Positions 16,541 to 26,231 are shown, counted from the first letter of the stretch. The stretch: 64,000 nt of DNA from Natrinema thermotolerans DSM 11552 (GCA_000337115.1 AOIR01000056.1:66104-130103); one strand, 5' to 3'. The notes: generated from the sequence alone by a model not told the origin. A program made the numbers and translations.

Positions 16541-17986
16541 TCAGTCGTCGCTCGGTTCCTCGAGCGGCTCGTCACCCTCGTGATCGGCCATCGGCGGTAG
16601 GTCGCCCGACCGGTGGGTCCCCACGGGCGGGCGGTTGACCGCGGCGGCCGGCGAGGCCTCGAGGTCGGTGCCGTCGGCACCCTCGATGGCTTCCATCTCG
16701 CCGTCTTCCCTCGCGTCCTGATCGATCCGCATCGAACAGAACTCCGCGCCACACATCGAGCAGAAACGGGCTTCCTTGTAGTTGTCGCCGGGCAGGGTCT
16801 GGTCGTGGAAGGAGCGGGCGCGATCCGGATCGAGCGCGAGGTCGAACTGCTCGCGCCAGTCGAAGTTGTACCGCGCCTCCGAAAGCGCGTCGTCCCAGTC
16901 GCGTGCGCCCGGCCGCTCGTTGCCCACGTCGGCGGCGTGGGCGGCGATCCGGTAGGCCGCGAGGCCGTCGCGGACATCGTCCTCCTCGGGGAGCCCGAGG
17001 TGTTCCTTGGGTGTGACGTAACACAGCATCGCGGCCCCGGCCTGTGCGGCCATCGCGGCACCGATGGCGCTCGTGATGTGGTCGTAGCCGGGTGCGATGT
17101 CAGTGACCAGCGGTCCGAGGACGTAGAAGGGCGCGCCGTCACAGACTTCCTGCTGGCGCTCGACGTTCTCCGCGACCTTGTGCATCGGGACGTGGCCCGG
17201 CCCTTCGACCATTACCTGGACGCCGTGGTCCCAGCCGACGCGGGTCAGTTCGCCCAGCGTGTCGAGTTCGGCGTACTGGGCCTCGTCGCAGGCGTCCGCC
17301 AGCGACCCCGGACGGAGGCTGTCGCCGAGGCTGAACGTGACGTCGTGTTCGGCAAAGATCTCGCAGATCTCGGGGAAGACCTGATACAGCGGGTTCTGCT
17401 CGCCGTGTTCCTCCATCCACTTGGCCATGATGGAGCCGCCCCGCGAGACGATTCCCGTTTTCCGGCCGTCGGTCAACGGCAAGTGTTCGGCGAGGATCCC
17501 CGCGTGGATCGTCATGTAGTCGACACCCTGCTCGGCCTGTTTCTCGATGATCTCGAGCAACAGCTCCGTCGTGATCGCCTCGGGACTGCCCGCCTGCTTG
17601 ACGGCCTCGTACAGCGGCACCGTTCCGATGGGTACCGGCGAGTGATCGACGTGGGCTTCCCGAATCTCGTCTAAGTCGCTCCCGGTCCCGAGATCCATCA
17701 CCGTGTCCGCGCCGTAGTGGACCGCGGTGTGGAGTTTCTCGAGTTCCGTCTCGAGGTCGCTGGTCGTCTCGCTGTTACCGATGTTGGCGTTGACCTTCGT
17801 CGCGAACTCGCGACCGATGATCATCGGATCGAGGGTGTCGTGGTGTCGGTTGGCCGGGATGACGGCCTGGCCCGCGGCGACCTGCTCGCGGACGTACTCC
17901 GGATCGCGGTTCTCTCGCTCGGCGACCCGCTCCATTTCGGGCGTGACCGTCCCGTCGCGGGCGGCCTGCATCTGCGTTTTCGACAT
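16541..17986 (-). CDS. thiC: Phosphomethylpyrimidine synthase (ThiC)
   Basis: A 481-residue radical-SAM thiamine enzyme that converts aminoimidazole ribotide to hydroxymethylpyrimidine phosphate. The C-terminal CSMCGAEFC (409-417) is the ThiC-specific [4Fe-4S] ligand set, and other family blocks are present ([52 protein letters not shown]). Length is close to the archaeal/bacterial norm of about 430-600, with a haloarchaeal acidic C-terminal extension. A TATA-like box sits at 18011-18020, giving a leaderless transcript, so a TPP riboswitch leader is unlikely. Confidence 0.95.
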   Translation of the reverse strand: MSKTQMQAARDGTVTPEMERVAERENRDPEYVREQVAAGQAVIPANRHHDTLDPMIIGREFATKVNANIGNSETTSDLETELEKLHTAVHYGADTVMDLGTGSDLDEIREAHVDHSPVPIGTVPLYEAVKQAGSPEAITTELLLEIIEKQAEQGVDYMTIHAGILAEHLPLTDGRKTGIVSRGGSIMAKWMEEHGEQNPLYQVFPEICEIFAEHDVTFSLGDSLRPGSLADACDEAQYAELDTLGELTRVGWDHGVQVMVEGPGHVPMHKVAENVERQQEVCDGAPFYVLGPLVTDIAPGYDHITSAIGAAMAAQAGAAMLCYVTPKEHLGLPEEDDVRDGLAAYRIAAHAADVGNERPGARDWDDALSEARYNFDWREQFDLALDPDRARSFHDQTLPGDNYKEARFCSMCGAEFCSMRIDQDAREDGEMEAIEGADGTDLEASPAAAVNRPPVGTHRSGDLPPMADHEGDEPLEEPSDD

Positions 17987-18010
17987 CGATAACTAGATTG
18001 TACTACTAGG

Positions 18011-18020
18011 TTATAAAACT
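18011..18020 (-). promoter_or_regulatory. TATA-like box of thiC
   Basis: Minus-strand AGTTTTATAA ends 25 bases before the ThiC start at 17986. The AT-rich stretch continues to the start codon. Confidence 0.48.
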
Positions 18021-18224
18021 CTCCCGCTCCCGCGGCTCGGCGCTATCTCCGTCGCTGACCGCCCGCTCGAGGGGCGGGGATACGTCGGCCCCTCACGGTC
18101 GTCGATCCGTTCGACGTCTCGCAGTGGTCCCGGCGACGGGGCCGCAATCGCTCGATCGGGGGTGAAACCAGTTTCAGCCGACTTAAGGGGCGCGGGCTCG
18201 AGGGGTCGCGTAGGTGGCCACCAG

Positions 18225-18923
18225 ATGTCCGACTTACCGGACGATTTCGACTGTACGATAACCAACTGGGAGTACATCTACGGACTGTGTCGGGACGTCG
18301 CCGACGACGTGCGCGACGACGAGTTCGAGCCCGACGTGGTCGTCGCGCTGGCTCGCGGCGGCTGGTTCGCGGGGCGGTGTCTCTGTGACTTCCTCGGGCT
18401 CGACGACCTGACAAGTCTGAAGATGGAACACTACGTCGGTGCCGCCGAGAAGTCCGACGAGCCGAGCGTCCGCTACCCGATGCCCGAAGGCAGCGTCGAG
18501 GGCAAGGACGTGCTGATCATCGACGACATCGCCGACACCGGCGGCTCGATCAGTCGCGCGTACGACTACGTCGCCGACCGCGACGCCGGCGAGGTCCGTA
18601 CCGCGACGCTGCAGTTGCTCGGCACCAGCGAGTTCCAGCCCGACTACGTCGGCGAGCGCTTGGAGGAGTGGACCTGGGTCGTCTACCCGTGGAACTTCAT
18701 CGAGGACATGGTCGACCTGATCGCCGGTGCCATGGAGGCCAGCGACCGCGAGACGTTCACGGACGAGGCGATCCGCCGTGCCCTGACCGACCACCACGGC
18801 ATCGAACGCATCGAGATGGAGATCGCCCAGCCCGACCGCCTCCCCGAGGTCCTCGCCGAGATGGAACGCCGCGAGGTCCTCGAGTCGGTCGGTGACGACC
18901 AGTGGGCGCTGGCCGGCGAGTAA
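18225..18923 (+). CDS. Phosphoribosyltransferase
   Basis: A 232-residue type I phosphoribosyltransferase. DVLIIDDIADTGGS (95-108) is the PRPP-binding loop, and VVVALARGGWFAG (38-50) is the pyrophosphate loop with its Gly-Gly. About 80 further C-terminal residues form a helical tail ending LESVGDDQWALAG. Haloarchaeal proteins of this type are usually annotated as xanthine/guanine or nucleobase phosphoribosyltransferases and may act in purine salvage; the base specificity cannot be read here. The start at 18225 is taken because the 21 residues before it in the open frame are poor. It lies next to thiC, divergently oriented. Confidence 0.82.
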   Translation: MSDLPDDFDCTITNWEYIYGLCRDVADDVRDDEFEPDVVVALARGGWFAGRCLCDFLGLDDLTSLKMEHYVGAAEKSDEPSVRYPMPEGSVEGKDVLIIDDIADTGGSISRAYDYVADRDAGEVRTATLQLLGTSEFQPDYVGERLEEWTWVVYPWNFIEDMVDLIAGAMEASDRETFTDEAIRRALTDHHGIERIEMEIAQPDRLPEVLAEMERREVLESVGDDQWALAGE

Positions 18924-18988
18924 CGCTGCCACGCTCGCGGATCGCTCCGAACCTCGCTTTCTCGCCGTCGTCTCACGCCGCTAACCTA

Positions 18989-19000
18989 ACAAAATATTTA
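18989..19000 (+). promoter_or_regulatory. TATA-like box of the Spo0M gene
   Basis: AAAATATTTA at 18991-19000 is an almost ideal archaeal TATA box, 27-36 bases before the start at 19027. It confirms that start and rejects the one at 19000. Confidence 0.5.
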
Positions 19001-19026
19001 TGCCACGGCTGCGGCCTTTCGACCGC

Positions 19027-19755
19027 ATGAAACGAGTCCTATCGAGACTCGGCATCGGTTCGGCGACGGTCGAGACGGTCCTCCCGCCGACCCTCACGGC
19101 GGGCGAATCAGTCGACGCGCGCGTCGACGTTACCGGCGGCAACGACAGTCAGGACGTTGAGAGCATCTACGTCGCCCTGGTGACGCGGTACGAGACCGAC
19201 GAGAGCCACGGAACCGCGAAGCTCGAGACGGACGCCCTCTCGAATTCGTTTACGATCGACCCCGACGAGGAACGCTCGTTTACTGTCACCATCGACATCC
19301 CCTACCACACGCCCGTCACGTCGGATCGAACCGACGTCTGGCTCGATACCGGCCTCGACATCGACTGGGCGGTCGATCCGGACGACCGTGATCCGATCGA
19401 GATCGAACCCGACCCGCTCCGCGAGACGCTGTTCGACGCCCTCGAGTCACTCGGGTTCGCCCGCAAAACGGCGACGTGCGAGGCCACGGAATCGCTGTTC
19501 GCGGACCACCGTTTCGTTCAGGAACTCGAGTTCGTTCCCCGGTCCGGCCCCTTCGTGGACGACCTCGACGAACTCGAGGTCGTCACGCTGCCCGAGGGCG
19601 ACGGCTTCGATCTGCTGCTCGAGATCGACCGCCGCGGCGGCCTGCTCGCCGAACAGTTCGACGCCGACGAGCGACACGAGCGCCTCTCGCTCCGGCCGGG
19701 TGACGAGTCCGACCTCGAGCGGCGACTCCGGACGGCGATCGAGCGAAGTCTCTGA
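19027..19755 (+). CDS. spo0M: Spo0M (SpoOM) family protein
   Basis: A 242-residue soluble protein starting MKRVLSRLGIGSATVETVLPP, matching the N-terminus of Bacillus Spo0M and its archaeal relatives. The arrestin-like beta domain is visible as alternating strands (TLTAGESVDARVDVTGGN; YVALVTRYETDE; IDIPYHTPVTSDRTDVWLDT), followed by an acidic C-terminal domain. Spo0M in Bacillus modulates sporulation through protein contacts; in archaea the role is unknown and a protein-trafficking or adaptor function is inferred from the arrestin fold. It converges on scpA. Confidence 0.85.
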   Translation: MKRVLSRLGIGSATVETVLPPTLTAGESVDARVDVTGGNDSQDVESIYVALVTRYETDESHGTAKLETDALSNSFTIDPDEERSFTVTIDIPYHTPVTSDRTDVWLDTGLDIDWAVDPDDRDPIEIEPDPLRETLFDALESLGFARKTATCEATESLFADHRFVQELEFVPRSGPFVDDLDELEVVTLPEGDGFDLLLEIDRRGGLLAEQFDADERHERLSLRPGDESDLERRLRTAIERSL

Positions 19756-19819
19756 GCATCGGGCTCGACATACCTCCGCGTCATCACTCCCCGTTTCCTC
19801 GAGCCAAGACGGCCCGCTC

Positions 19820-20977
19820 TCAGTCGGCGATCGCCTCGCTCGCGTCCGCTTCCACCGCGGCCTCCCTGATCCAGAGGTCGCCGAACAGTTCGTCCTGCTC
19901 GAGCGCGATCCGGCCCCGATGGGCCAGAAAGAGCAGCGCCAGATAGGACATCACGCGCGAGCCACCGGCCGCGTCGATCTCGGCGAACAGCACCTCCTCG
20001 CGCCCGTTCTCGTAGTGGACCTCGAGTTCGCCCTCGACGTCGTCGATGACCGCCTCGATGTCCTCCTCGTGGGTGGTGTGGGTGACGTCGTCGCTGGTCG
20101 GTTCGTCGTCGACCCGGAAATCGTCGCCCGAGCGGTAGTCCAGCTCCTGCATACCGCGGTCGTACCCCGACGGCGAGTCGCTCGTGTCGTAACTGCGCGA
20201 CTCCTTCCACCGGGTGTCCCGTTCGGCAGTCCGCAGTTCCCGAACGAGTTCGTCCAACGTCTCCGGCTTCCCGCGGGCGTGCTTGCGCTCGAGGCGACGC
20301 TCCATCTCCGCCTCGAGGCTCTCGACGGGATCGAATCCCTGCGGGTGGCGCTCCTCGCCCTCGGCGTCCATCGCGGGATCGTCGGCGAACGGTGCCTCCC
20401 ACGGCGGGAGTTCCTCCTCCTCCTCGGGCTCGTCGGTCGCGAACAGTTCGTCGCTTTTCATCCGCAGGAGGACGCTCGCGTAGAACAGCGCCCGGCCCGA
20501 CGTCCGGAGGTCCGCGTCCTCGATCGCCTCGAGGAACTTGTCGGTGACCCGGACGACGTCGATATCCCAGGGATCGATCTCGCCCTCTTCGGCGAGCTGG
20601 ACCAGCAGTTCGACGGGTTCGACCTCCTCGTCGTCTCCGGCCCCCGCGTCCACCTCGTCCTCGGAGAACTCGAGGATGGAGTCGTCGGCTCCGGGTGCGT
20701 GGCTCGCGGCGTTCGTCTCGTCGTCGCCGCTCGAGTCCGCGTCCCCGGGCCGCTCGCGGTCCTCGTGGCCCGTGATATCGAGGGGGATCTCGTCCCCGCC
20801 GTCGGTATAGAACTCGTCGCGGTCCCGTTCCGTCTCCGAGCCGCATGGCGGATCGCTACCTCGCGGGTCACTTCGTTCCCCGCTCACGGATCGCTCCGCT
20901 CCCCGTTCGCTTTTCCGCGGCGCGTCGCGCCGCGCTCCGCTCAGATCATCCGAGTCGCGTGGCGACTCGCTAGTCAC
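19820..20977 (-). CDS. scpA: Segregation and condensation protein A
   Basis: A 385-residue kleisin that bridges the SMC heads in the chromosome-condensation complex. The conserved body begins near residue 60 (EIPLDITGHEDRERPG) and holds the N-terminal helical domain (VELLVQLAEEGEIDPWDIDVV), the charged middle and the C-terminal winged helix (SYLALLFLAHRGRIALEQD). It starts at GTG 20977 and overlaps the smc stop by eight bases, so the two are coupled. Residues 1-60 are an extra low-complexity segment rich in Ser, Arg, Glu and Gly, encoded by palindromic DNA. No scpB follows. Confidence 0.9.
   Translation of the reverse strand: MTSESPRDSDDLSGARRDAPRKSERGAERSVSGERSDPRGSDPPCGSETERDRDEFYTDGGDEIPLDITGHEDRERPGDADSSGDDETNAASHAPGADDSILEFSEDEVDAGAGDDEEVEPVELLVQLAEEGEIDPWDIDVVRVTDKFLEAIEDADLRTSGRALFYASVLLRMKSDELFATDEPEEEEELPPWEAPFADDPAMDAEGEERHPQGFDPVESLEAEMERRLERKHARGKPETLDELVRELRTAERDTRWKESRSYDTSDSPSGYDRGMQELDYRSGDDFRVDDEPTSDDVTHTTHEEDIEAVIDDVEGELEVHYENGREEVLFAEIDAAGGSRVMSYLALLFLAHRGRIALEQDELFGDLWIREAAVEADASEAIAD
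20849..20969. repeat. Palindrome-rich segment encoding the scpA N-terminal extension
   Basis: Within the first 45 codons of scpA are perfect inverted repeats: CGAGTCGC/GCGACTCG at 20951-20958 and 20962-20969 (3-base loop), CGCGGCGCG/CGCGCCGCG at 20916-20924 and 20926-20934 (1-base loop), and GCGGG/CCCGC at 20863-20867 and 20879-20883. CGGATCGCT is also directly repeated at 20849 and 20887. They encode a Ser/Arg/Glu/Gly-rich, disordered peptide. Confidence 0.6.
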
Positions 20978-23900
20978 TCACGGGCACCTCCTCACCACCG
21001 TCGTCGCTATCGCTGAGATCGATCCCGGTCACCGCGCTGACGTTGTCCTGTTGCATCGTCACGCCGATGGCCCGCTCGGAGCGATCGAGCATGGCCGAGC
21101 GGTGCGAGACGACGACGAACTGCGCCTCGCCGGCCAGTTCCTCGACCATCTCACCGACCCGCTCGGCGTTGACCGCGTCGAGGAAGGCGTCGATCTCGTC
21201 GAGCGCGTAGAAGGGGGCGGGGTTGTGTCGCTGGATCGCGAAGATGAACGCGAGTGCGGTCAGGGACTTCTCGCCGCCGGACATCGCGTCCAGTCGCTGG
21301 ATGGGCTTGTCGCCCGGCTGGGCCTTCATCGTCAGTCCGCCGTCGAACGGGTCGTCCTCGTTCTCGAGATGGAGGCTCCCGGTCCCCTCCGAGAGCTGCT
21401 CGAAGATCTCGGTGAAGTGACCGGCGATCGCCTCGTAGGCGTCCATGAACGTCCGTTTCTTCTGGGTTTCGTACTGCTCGATCCGGTCACGGATACCCTC
21501 CGCTTCTTCGACAAGCGTCGCCTTCCCCTCCTCGAGGTCGTCGAGATCGTCCCGGACCTCGTCGTACTCCTCGATCGCGAGCATGTTGACCGGCTCCATC
21601 GCGTCCATGTCGGACTGCAACAACTCGATGGTCTCGAGGACGGTCTCGTGGTCGGGCACGTCCTCGGGGTCGTAGTCGCCGACCGCCGATTCAAGCGACT
21701 CGATTTCCCACTCGAGGCTGTCGGCCCGCTCGCGGGCATCCTCGAGTTTGCTCTCGACGGTGTTGACCCGATCCTGTTGTCGGTCTCGTTTCGTCCGCGC
21801 TTCCGAGAGTTCCTCCTTCAGGTCGCTGCGATCGGCTTTCAGCTCCGTCAGCTCCTCCTCGAGTTCCGCGACGGCCGCGCGTTTCTCCTCGAGACCCTCG
21901 CGCTTGCCCTCGATTTCGGCCTCGTACTCTTCGATTCGCTCCTCGTGGTCTGCCTTGCGGTTCTGGGCCGCCTCGATGTCGTCGTGGCGGTCATCGATCG
22001 CGTCCTCGGCGTACTCCTTCTCGAGGGTGAGTTCGTTGATCTCGCTGTCGATCTCGGTGATGCGGTCCTCGCGCTCGTCGATCTCGGCCTCGAGGGCCTC
22101 GATCCGATCGGTCAGTTCGGGGATCTTCGAGTCCGCGAGTTCGGTTTCGAGATCGTCGATCTCGGCCTCGATCTCTTCGATCGCGGCCGTCTTTTCGTCG
22201 ATCGTCGCCGAGATCTCGTTCATCCGCTCGTCGACCGACTCCCGCTCCTCGCGCAGGTCCGCGAGTTCGGCCTCGAGGTCGTCGATCTCGCTTTCGACCT
22301 GTTCGCGTTTCTCGTCGAGTCCCTCGAGTTCGGCCTCGATCGAGCGCACCTCGTCGGCGGCGTCGGTCTTGCGGTCGCGGGCGTCGTCGAGTCGTTCCTC
22401 GACGCCGCGCAGTTCCTCGCGCAGTTCCTCGCGTTCCTCCTGCAGTTCGGTGATCTGCTTGGCGACGCGCTCGAGTTGGCCCTCGCCGCCGCCGGTAAAG
22501 GAGTACCGGGAGCCGCCGCCGGAGCCGCCGGTCATCGCGCCGCTTTTCTCGACCAAGTCGCCGTCGACGGTGACCATCCGGTAGTCGCCCATATAGGAGC
22601 GGGCGGTCTCGATGTCCTCGACGACCAGCGTGTCCCCGAGGACGTACGAGAAGACGCCGGCGTACTCCTCGTCGAAGTCGACGAGGTTGTACGCGAAGTC
22701 CACGACGCCAGGATCGCTGGGGGCGTTGGGTAGCCGGCGCTGGCTCATATCGGTCAGCGGCAGGAAGGTCGCCCGACCGGCGTTGCGCGATTTGAGGTGT
22801 TCGATACACTGCTGGCCGACCACGTCGTCGTCGACGACCACGTTAGCCAGTCGACCGCCGGCGGCGGTTTCGCAGGCGACGGCGTACTCGCCGGGCACCG
22901 TGCCGAGTTGGGCGACTGCACCGTGGACGCCGTTGATCCCCGAATTGAGGATCGTCGTCACCGCACGGCCAAACGAGGAGTCGCCGCTCTCGCCGGCCTT
23001 TGCCTCGAGTTCGGCGTACTCCTGCTGTTTGGCCTGGATCTCGTCGTCGAGTTCGTCGAGGTCCGACTGGAGTCGGCGTTTCTCGCCTTTCAGATCGTCG
23101 ACGACGGCGGCGATGTTCGACCGGTTCTGCTCGGCCTTCTCGAGTTCCCGCTCTAAGTCGGCCCGCTGGTTCTCGATCTCGGGCAACGTCTCCTGCTTTT
23201 CCGCGATGGTCTCCTCGGTCTCCTCGATGGTGGTCGAGCGCCGCCGGGCCTCGTCGAGCAGGCGGTCCTGCTCGCGCTGAAGGTCGTTCTTCTCGGTCTT
23301 GGCGGCCTCGAGGTCGTCCTTGCGCTCGGCGAGGTCGGCCTTGAGTTCGTCGAACTCGGTGTCGACAGCCTCGATCTCGGCCTCGAGGTCGTCGCGTTCG
23401 GCCTCGCGCTCTTGAATCTCGGTCTTGATCGAGGCTTTCTCCAGCTTGTGTTCGCGGATCTCGTCTTCGAGGTCGTCGATCTGCTCTTGCTTGCGGTCGA
23501 TCTCGACGAAGGCCTCGCGGCGGTCGGCCTCGGCGGCCTCGATCTCGGCCTCGCTGGACTCGATCTTGTCCTCGAGTCGCGAGATCTCGCCTTTGAGTTC
23601 CTCGATCTCGCTTTTGATCCGCAGCTGTTCGTCCTCGCCCTTGCGCTCGATCTCGTCGTTTATGTCCGCGAGGTCCTCCTCGAGCCGGACGACCTTGCCC
23701 TCGCGTTCGTCGAGTTCGCGCTGCAGTTCCCGGAGTTCGTCCTCGCGGTCGTCGATCTCCGCCTCGACCGACTCGAGGTCCGTGCGTTTCTCCTCGAGTT
23801 CGCTGGCTTTCTTGTAGCCCTCGTACTCCTCTTTCTCGCGGCGGAGCCGGCGATACCGCATCGCCTCGCGGCGCTCGTCCGCAAGCTGCTCGAGCCGGTC

Positions 23901-24560
23901 GCGTTTCTCCTCGATGCGGAGTTCGGCTTCGTCGATCCGTTCCTGGACCGTCTCGAGTTCCTCGAAGGCGTCTTCCTTCTTGGCATCGAACTCGGCGACG
24001 CCCGCGATTTCGTCGATGATCTCCCGGCGGGCGTGGGGAGTCATGTTGATGATTTCGGTGACGTCGCCCTGCATGACGACGTTGTACCCCTCAGGGGTAA
24101 TCCCTGCCTGAGCCAACAGGTCCTGGATGTCGGAGAGGTTGACCGAGCGGTCGTTGAGATAGTAGTAGGAGTAGTAGTTGTCCTCGGTCTCTTTGACCCG
24201 GCGACGAATGCGGATCTCGTCGACGTCGCCGACGTCCTCGCTGCCCGCGGCGTTGACGACCTGCGAGCGGGTCAGCGTCCCGTCGGCGTTGTCGAGGACG
24301 ACCTCGACGGTCGCCTCCCGGGAGCCGCCGGCGTCGCCGTCACCGTCCTCGTGACCGGGATTGTAGATGAGGTCGGTCAGCTTCTCCGCGCGGATCCCCC
24401 GCGTTCGGGCCAACCCGAGCGCGAACAATACGGCGTCGATGATATTTGACTTGCCGGAGCCGTTGGGCCCGGTCACGACCGTGAAGTCCTCGTAAAACGG
24501 GATCTTCGTCTTGCGGCCGAAGCTCTTGAAATCGTCGAGAACGATCGACTTGATATACAT
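20970..24560 (-). CDS. smc: Chromosome segregation protein SMC
   Basis: An 1196-residue SMC ATPase. The head has Walker A GPNGSGKS (31-38) and, near the C-terminus, the signature LDAMSGGEKSLTALAF and Walker B FYALDEIDAFLD. Two long heptad-rich coiled coils flank a hinge near residues 515-640 (SFGRAVTTILNSGINGVHG; RATFLPLTDM). It drives chromosome organisation with ScpA, which is coupled at its 3' end. The start at 24560 (MYIKSIVLDDFKSF) is the canonical SMC N-terminus; the nine codons above it in the frame are ignored. Unusually long acidic loops occur in the head (EDGDGDAGG). Confidence 0.96.
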   Translation of the reverse strand: MYIKSIVLDDFKSFGRKTKIPFYEDFTVVTGPNGSGKSNIIDAVLFALGLARTRGIRAEKLTDLIYNPGHEDGDGDAGGSREATVEVVLDNADGTLTRSQVVNAAGSEDVGDVDEIRIRRRVKETEDNYYSYYYLNDRSVNLSDIQDLLAQAGITPEGYNVVMQGDVTEIINMTPHARREIIDEIAGVAEFDAKKEDAFEELETVQERIDEAELRIEEKRDRLEQLADERREAMRYRRLRREKEEYEGYKKASELEEKRTDLESVEAEIDDREDELRELQRELDEREGKVVRLEEDLADINDEIERKGEDEQLRIKSEIEELKGEISRLEDKIESSEAEIEAAEADRREAFVEIDRKQEQIDDLEDEIREHKLEKASIKTEIQEREAERDDLEAEIEAVDTEFDELKADLAERKDDLEAAKTEKNDLQREQDRLLDEARRRSTTIEETEETIAEKQETLPEIENQRADLERELEKAEQNRSNIAAVVDDLKGEKRRLQSDLDELDDEIQAKQQEYAELEAKAGESGDSSFGRAVTTILNSGINGVHGAVAQLGTVPGEYAVACETAAGGRLANVVVDDDVVGQQCIEHLKSRNAGRATFLPLTDMSQRRLPNAPSDPGVVDFAYNLVDFDEEYAGVFSYVLGDTLVVEDIETARSYMGDYRMVTVDGDLVEKSGAMTGGSGGGSRYSFTGGGEGQLERVAKQITELQEEREELREELRGVEERLDDARDRKTDAADEVRSIEAELEGLDEKREQVESEIDDLEAELADLREERESVDERMNEISATIDEKTAAIEEIEAEIDDLETELADSKIPELTDRIEALEAEIDEREDRITEIDSEINELTLEKEYAEDAIDDRHDDIEAAQNRKADHEERIEEYEAEIEGKREGLEEKRAAVAELEEELTELKADRSDLKEELSEARTKRDRQQDRVNTVESKLEDARERADSLEWEIESLESAVGDYDPEDVPDHETVLETIELLQSDMDAMEPVNMLAIEEYDEVRDDLDDLEEGKATLVEEAEGIRDRIEQYETQKKRTFMDAYEAIAGHFTEIFEQLSEGTGSLHLENEDDPFDGGLTMKAQPGDKPIQRLDAMSGGEKSLTALAFIFAIQRHNPAPFYALDEIDAFLDAVNAERVGEMVEELAGEAQFVVVSHRSAMLDRSERAIGVTMQQDNVSAVTGIDLSDSDDGGEEVPVSD

Positions 24561-24636
24561 TCTTGATCCGAGCCCTCCGTCACACACGCGGCCGTCTGCC
24601 GGGTTGTCCGTTCCCCGACCGCGGCCGCCGCTGCAG

Positions 24637-24945
24637 TTATGCGACGATGATGTCGTCGCTACCTGAGTCTTCCGTTTCCTCGTCGGCCGTCTCCGTCTCG
24701 TCCTCGGCGTCGGCCGCCGCCTCGGCGACTTCGTCGGGTTCGGCCTCCGGCGTCTCGTCTCCCGCCACCGTTCCCGCCTCGTCGCCCCGCCGATCGGGGA
24801 CCCGTGTCGGCGTCTCGGCGTCGAGTTCGGCCTCGAGGACCCGGATTCGCTCCTTGGCTTCGATGAGTTCGTCCGTCAGGCCCTCTACCGTTGACTCGAG
24901 TTCCGCGACCGTCGATTCGAGCTGCTCGACGCGATCGTTCGACAT
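24637..24945 (-). CDS. Small coiled-coil, acidic protein upstream of smc
   Basis: A 102-residue soluble protein starting MSNDRVEQLESTVAELESTVE. Residues 3-45 are perfect heptads (LESTVAELESTVEGLTDELIEAKERIRVLEAEL pattern), and residues 46-102 are disordered and strongly acidic, ending DDIIVA. It lies 76 bases before smc on the same strand, so it may be co-transcribed and bind the SMC machinery; I recall similar small proteins beside haloarchaeal smc, but the family name is uncertain. The start at 24945 is preferred because the nine codons above it are Pro/Gly/Val of poor quality. Confidence 0.65.
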   Translation of the reverse strand: MSNDRVEQLESTVAELESTVEGLTDELIEAKERIRVLEAELDAETPTRVPDRRGDEAGTVAGDETPEAEPDEVAEAAADAEDETETADEETEDSGSDDIIVA

Positions 24946-25092
24946 ATCCACTAGGGGCCCGGCCGGCCACATAAACGTACGTCAGACTCATATCTAGAAT
25001 CTCATATGTGGGCCGACCCCAGAAGCCGCCGGTCGTCCCTCGGTCCGACGACGACCGCAACACTGTTGGAAACACGGTATCGAGCTGACAGT

Positions 25093-26226
25093 ATGGCACT
25101 CTCGCCGGATCGACGGCTCCAGTTCCGGATCGTCGGTGCCCTCGCGCTGGTGGTCGGCGTCAACGTCGGCGTCCTCTCGGTTCTCGCCTGGAGCGGGCTC
25201 CGCGTGGCGGCGGCGAGCGGCTGGTCCCGCCCGGCCGTCGTCGGCGTTCCGTTCGTCGTCGGTGCGGTCCTCCTCGGTGCGGTCGGTCTCGTCACCCTGC
25301 AGGCGCGATACGGCTCGCGATCCGCCGTCGCCGGGCTCGAGTTGACGACGCCCGAGGGCGACGGTCCGAGAAACGTCGCCGGACGCGTCCAGCGGTTGGC
25401 GACGCAGGCGGCCGTCCCGGTGCCCTCGGTGGCCATCGCCGACCGTGCCGAACCGACCTGTCTGACCGTCGGGAGCCGCCGCTCGCCGACGATCGTAGTG
25501 ACGAGGGGGCTGCTCGCAGAACTCGACGACGACGAACTCGACGCGGCCCTCGCCCACGAGGTCGCACACGTCGCGAACCGGGACCTCCCGGTCGTCACGG
25601 CCGTCGCCGCGACCGTCGCGATCGGCGATCGATTGCTCGAGCGCGAACGGCTGCTCCGTCGCGTCCTCGAGAACGCGGTGATGCTCGGTCTCTTCACCGG
25701 GGTCGGTATTTTCATCCTCGCGGTGCCGATCCTCGTGACCGGGGTCGTGTACCTCGTCGTGAGCGCGGTCGCACGGGCGCTGCTCGGCGTGAACGCAATC
25801 GCGCTCGGACTGTTTGCAAAGGCCCGCGAGTACGCCGCCGACCGCGGCGCGAGTCAACTCATCGGCGACCCGGCCGCGCTGGCGAGCGCCCTCGAGACGC
25901 TCGCGGACTCGCGCCCGAAACGGGACGCCCGACTGCACGCGAGCGCGACGCTGGGGATCGTGTCGCGGCCATTGCCCGTCTCGGCGGACGATGACGACGG
26001 CGAGGACCACTGGGTCGAACGGTTTCTGCCGCCGGTCTCGCTCGAGGGGCCGGCCGATCCCCGCGGACTGAACCGGGGGCTGGTCTGGCTCCACGTGCGC
26101 GTCGTCCGCCCGGCGGTCGCAGCCGTTCGTCGGCTGCTCGGATGGCGGCCCGCGACGCATCCGTCGACCGAGGCCCGGATCGAGCAGTTACGGACGCTCG
26201 AGCGGCGGCGGGCGGACGCAAGCTGA
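25093..26226 (+). CDS. M48 family (HtpX-like) membrane metalloprotease
   Basis: A 377-residue peptidase of the M48 family. The zinc motif HEVAH is at 155-159 with the third ligand in AREYAAD (Glu246). Two hydrophobic segments at 12-32 and 48-68 and two more at about 195-235 place it in the membrane with the active site on the cytoplasmic side, as in HtpX. It probably degrades misfolded membrane proteins. The start at 25093 is chosen over the upstream ATG at 25006, whose extra residues lack membrane character. The C-terminal tail is Arg-rich. Divergent from the smc-adjacent gene. Confidence 0.86.
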   Translation: MALSPDRRLQFRIVGALALVVGVNVGVLSVLAWSGLRVAAASGWSRPAVVGVPFVVGAVLLGAVGLVTLQARYGSRSAVAGLELTTPEGDGPRNVAGRVQRLATQAAVPVPSVAIADRAEPTCLTVGSRRSPTIVVTRGLLAELDDDELDAALAHEVAHVANRDLPVVTAVAATVAIGDRLLERERLLRRVLENAVMLGLFTGVGIFILAVPILVTGVVYLVVSAVARALLGVNAIALGLFAKAREYAADRGASQLIGDPAALASALETLADSRPKRDARLHASATLGIVSRPLPVSADDDDGEDHWVERFLPPVSLEGPADPRGLNRGLVWLHVRVVRPAVAAVRRLLGWRPATHPSTEARIEQLRTLERRRADAS

Positions 26227-26231
26227 GTCGC

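Noticed and set aside
17986-18225. TPP riboswitch before thiC
   Set aside because: The start codon lies 25 bases from a TATA-like box, leaving no room for a leader RNA.
19820-20977. scpB next to scpA
   Set aside because: The gene after scpA is the convergent Spo0M gene; no ScpB-like protein is present in the window.
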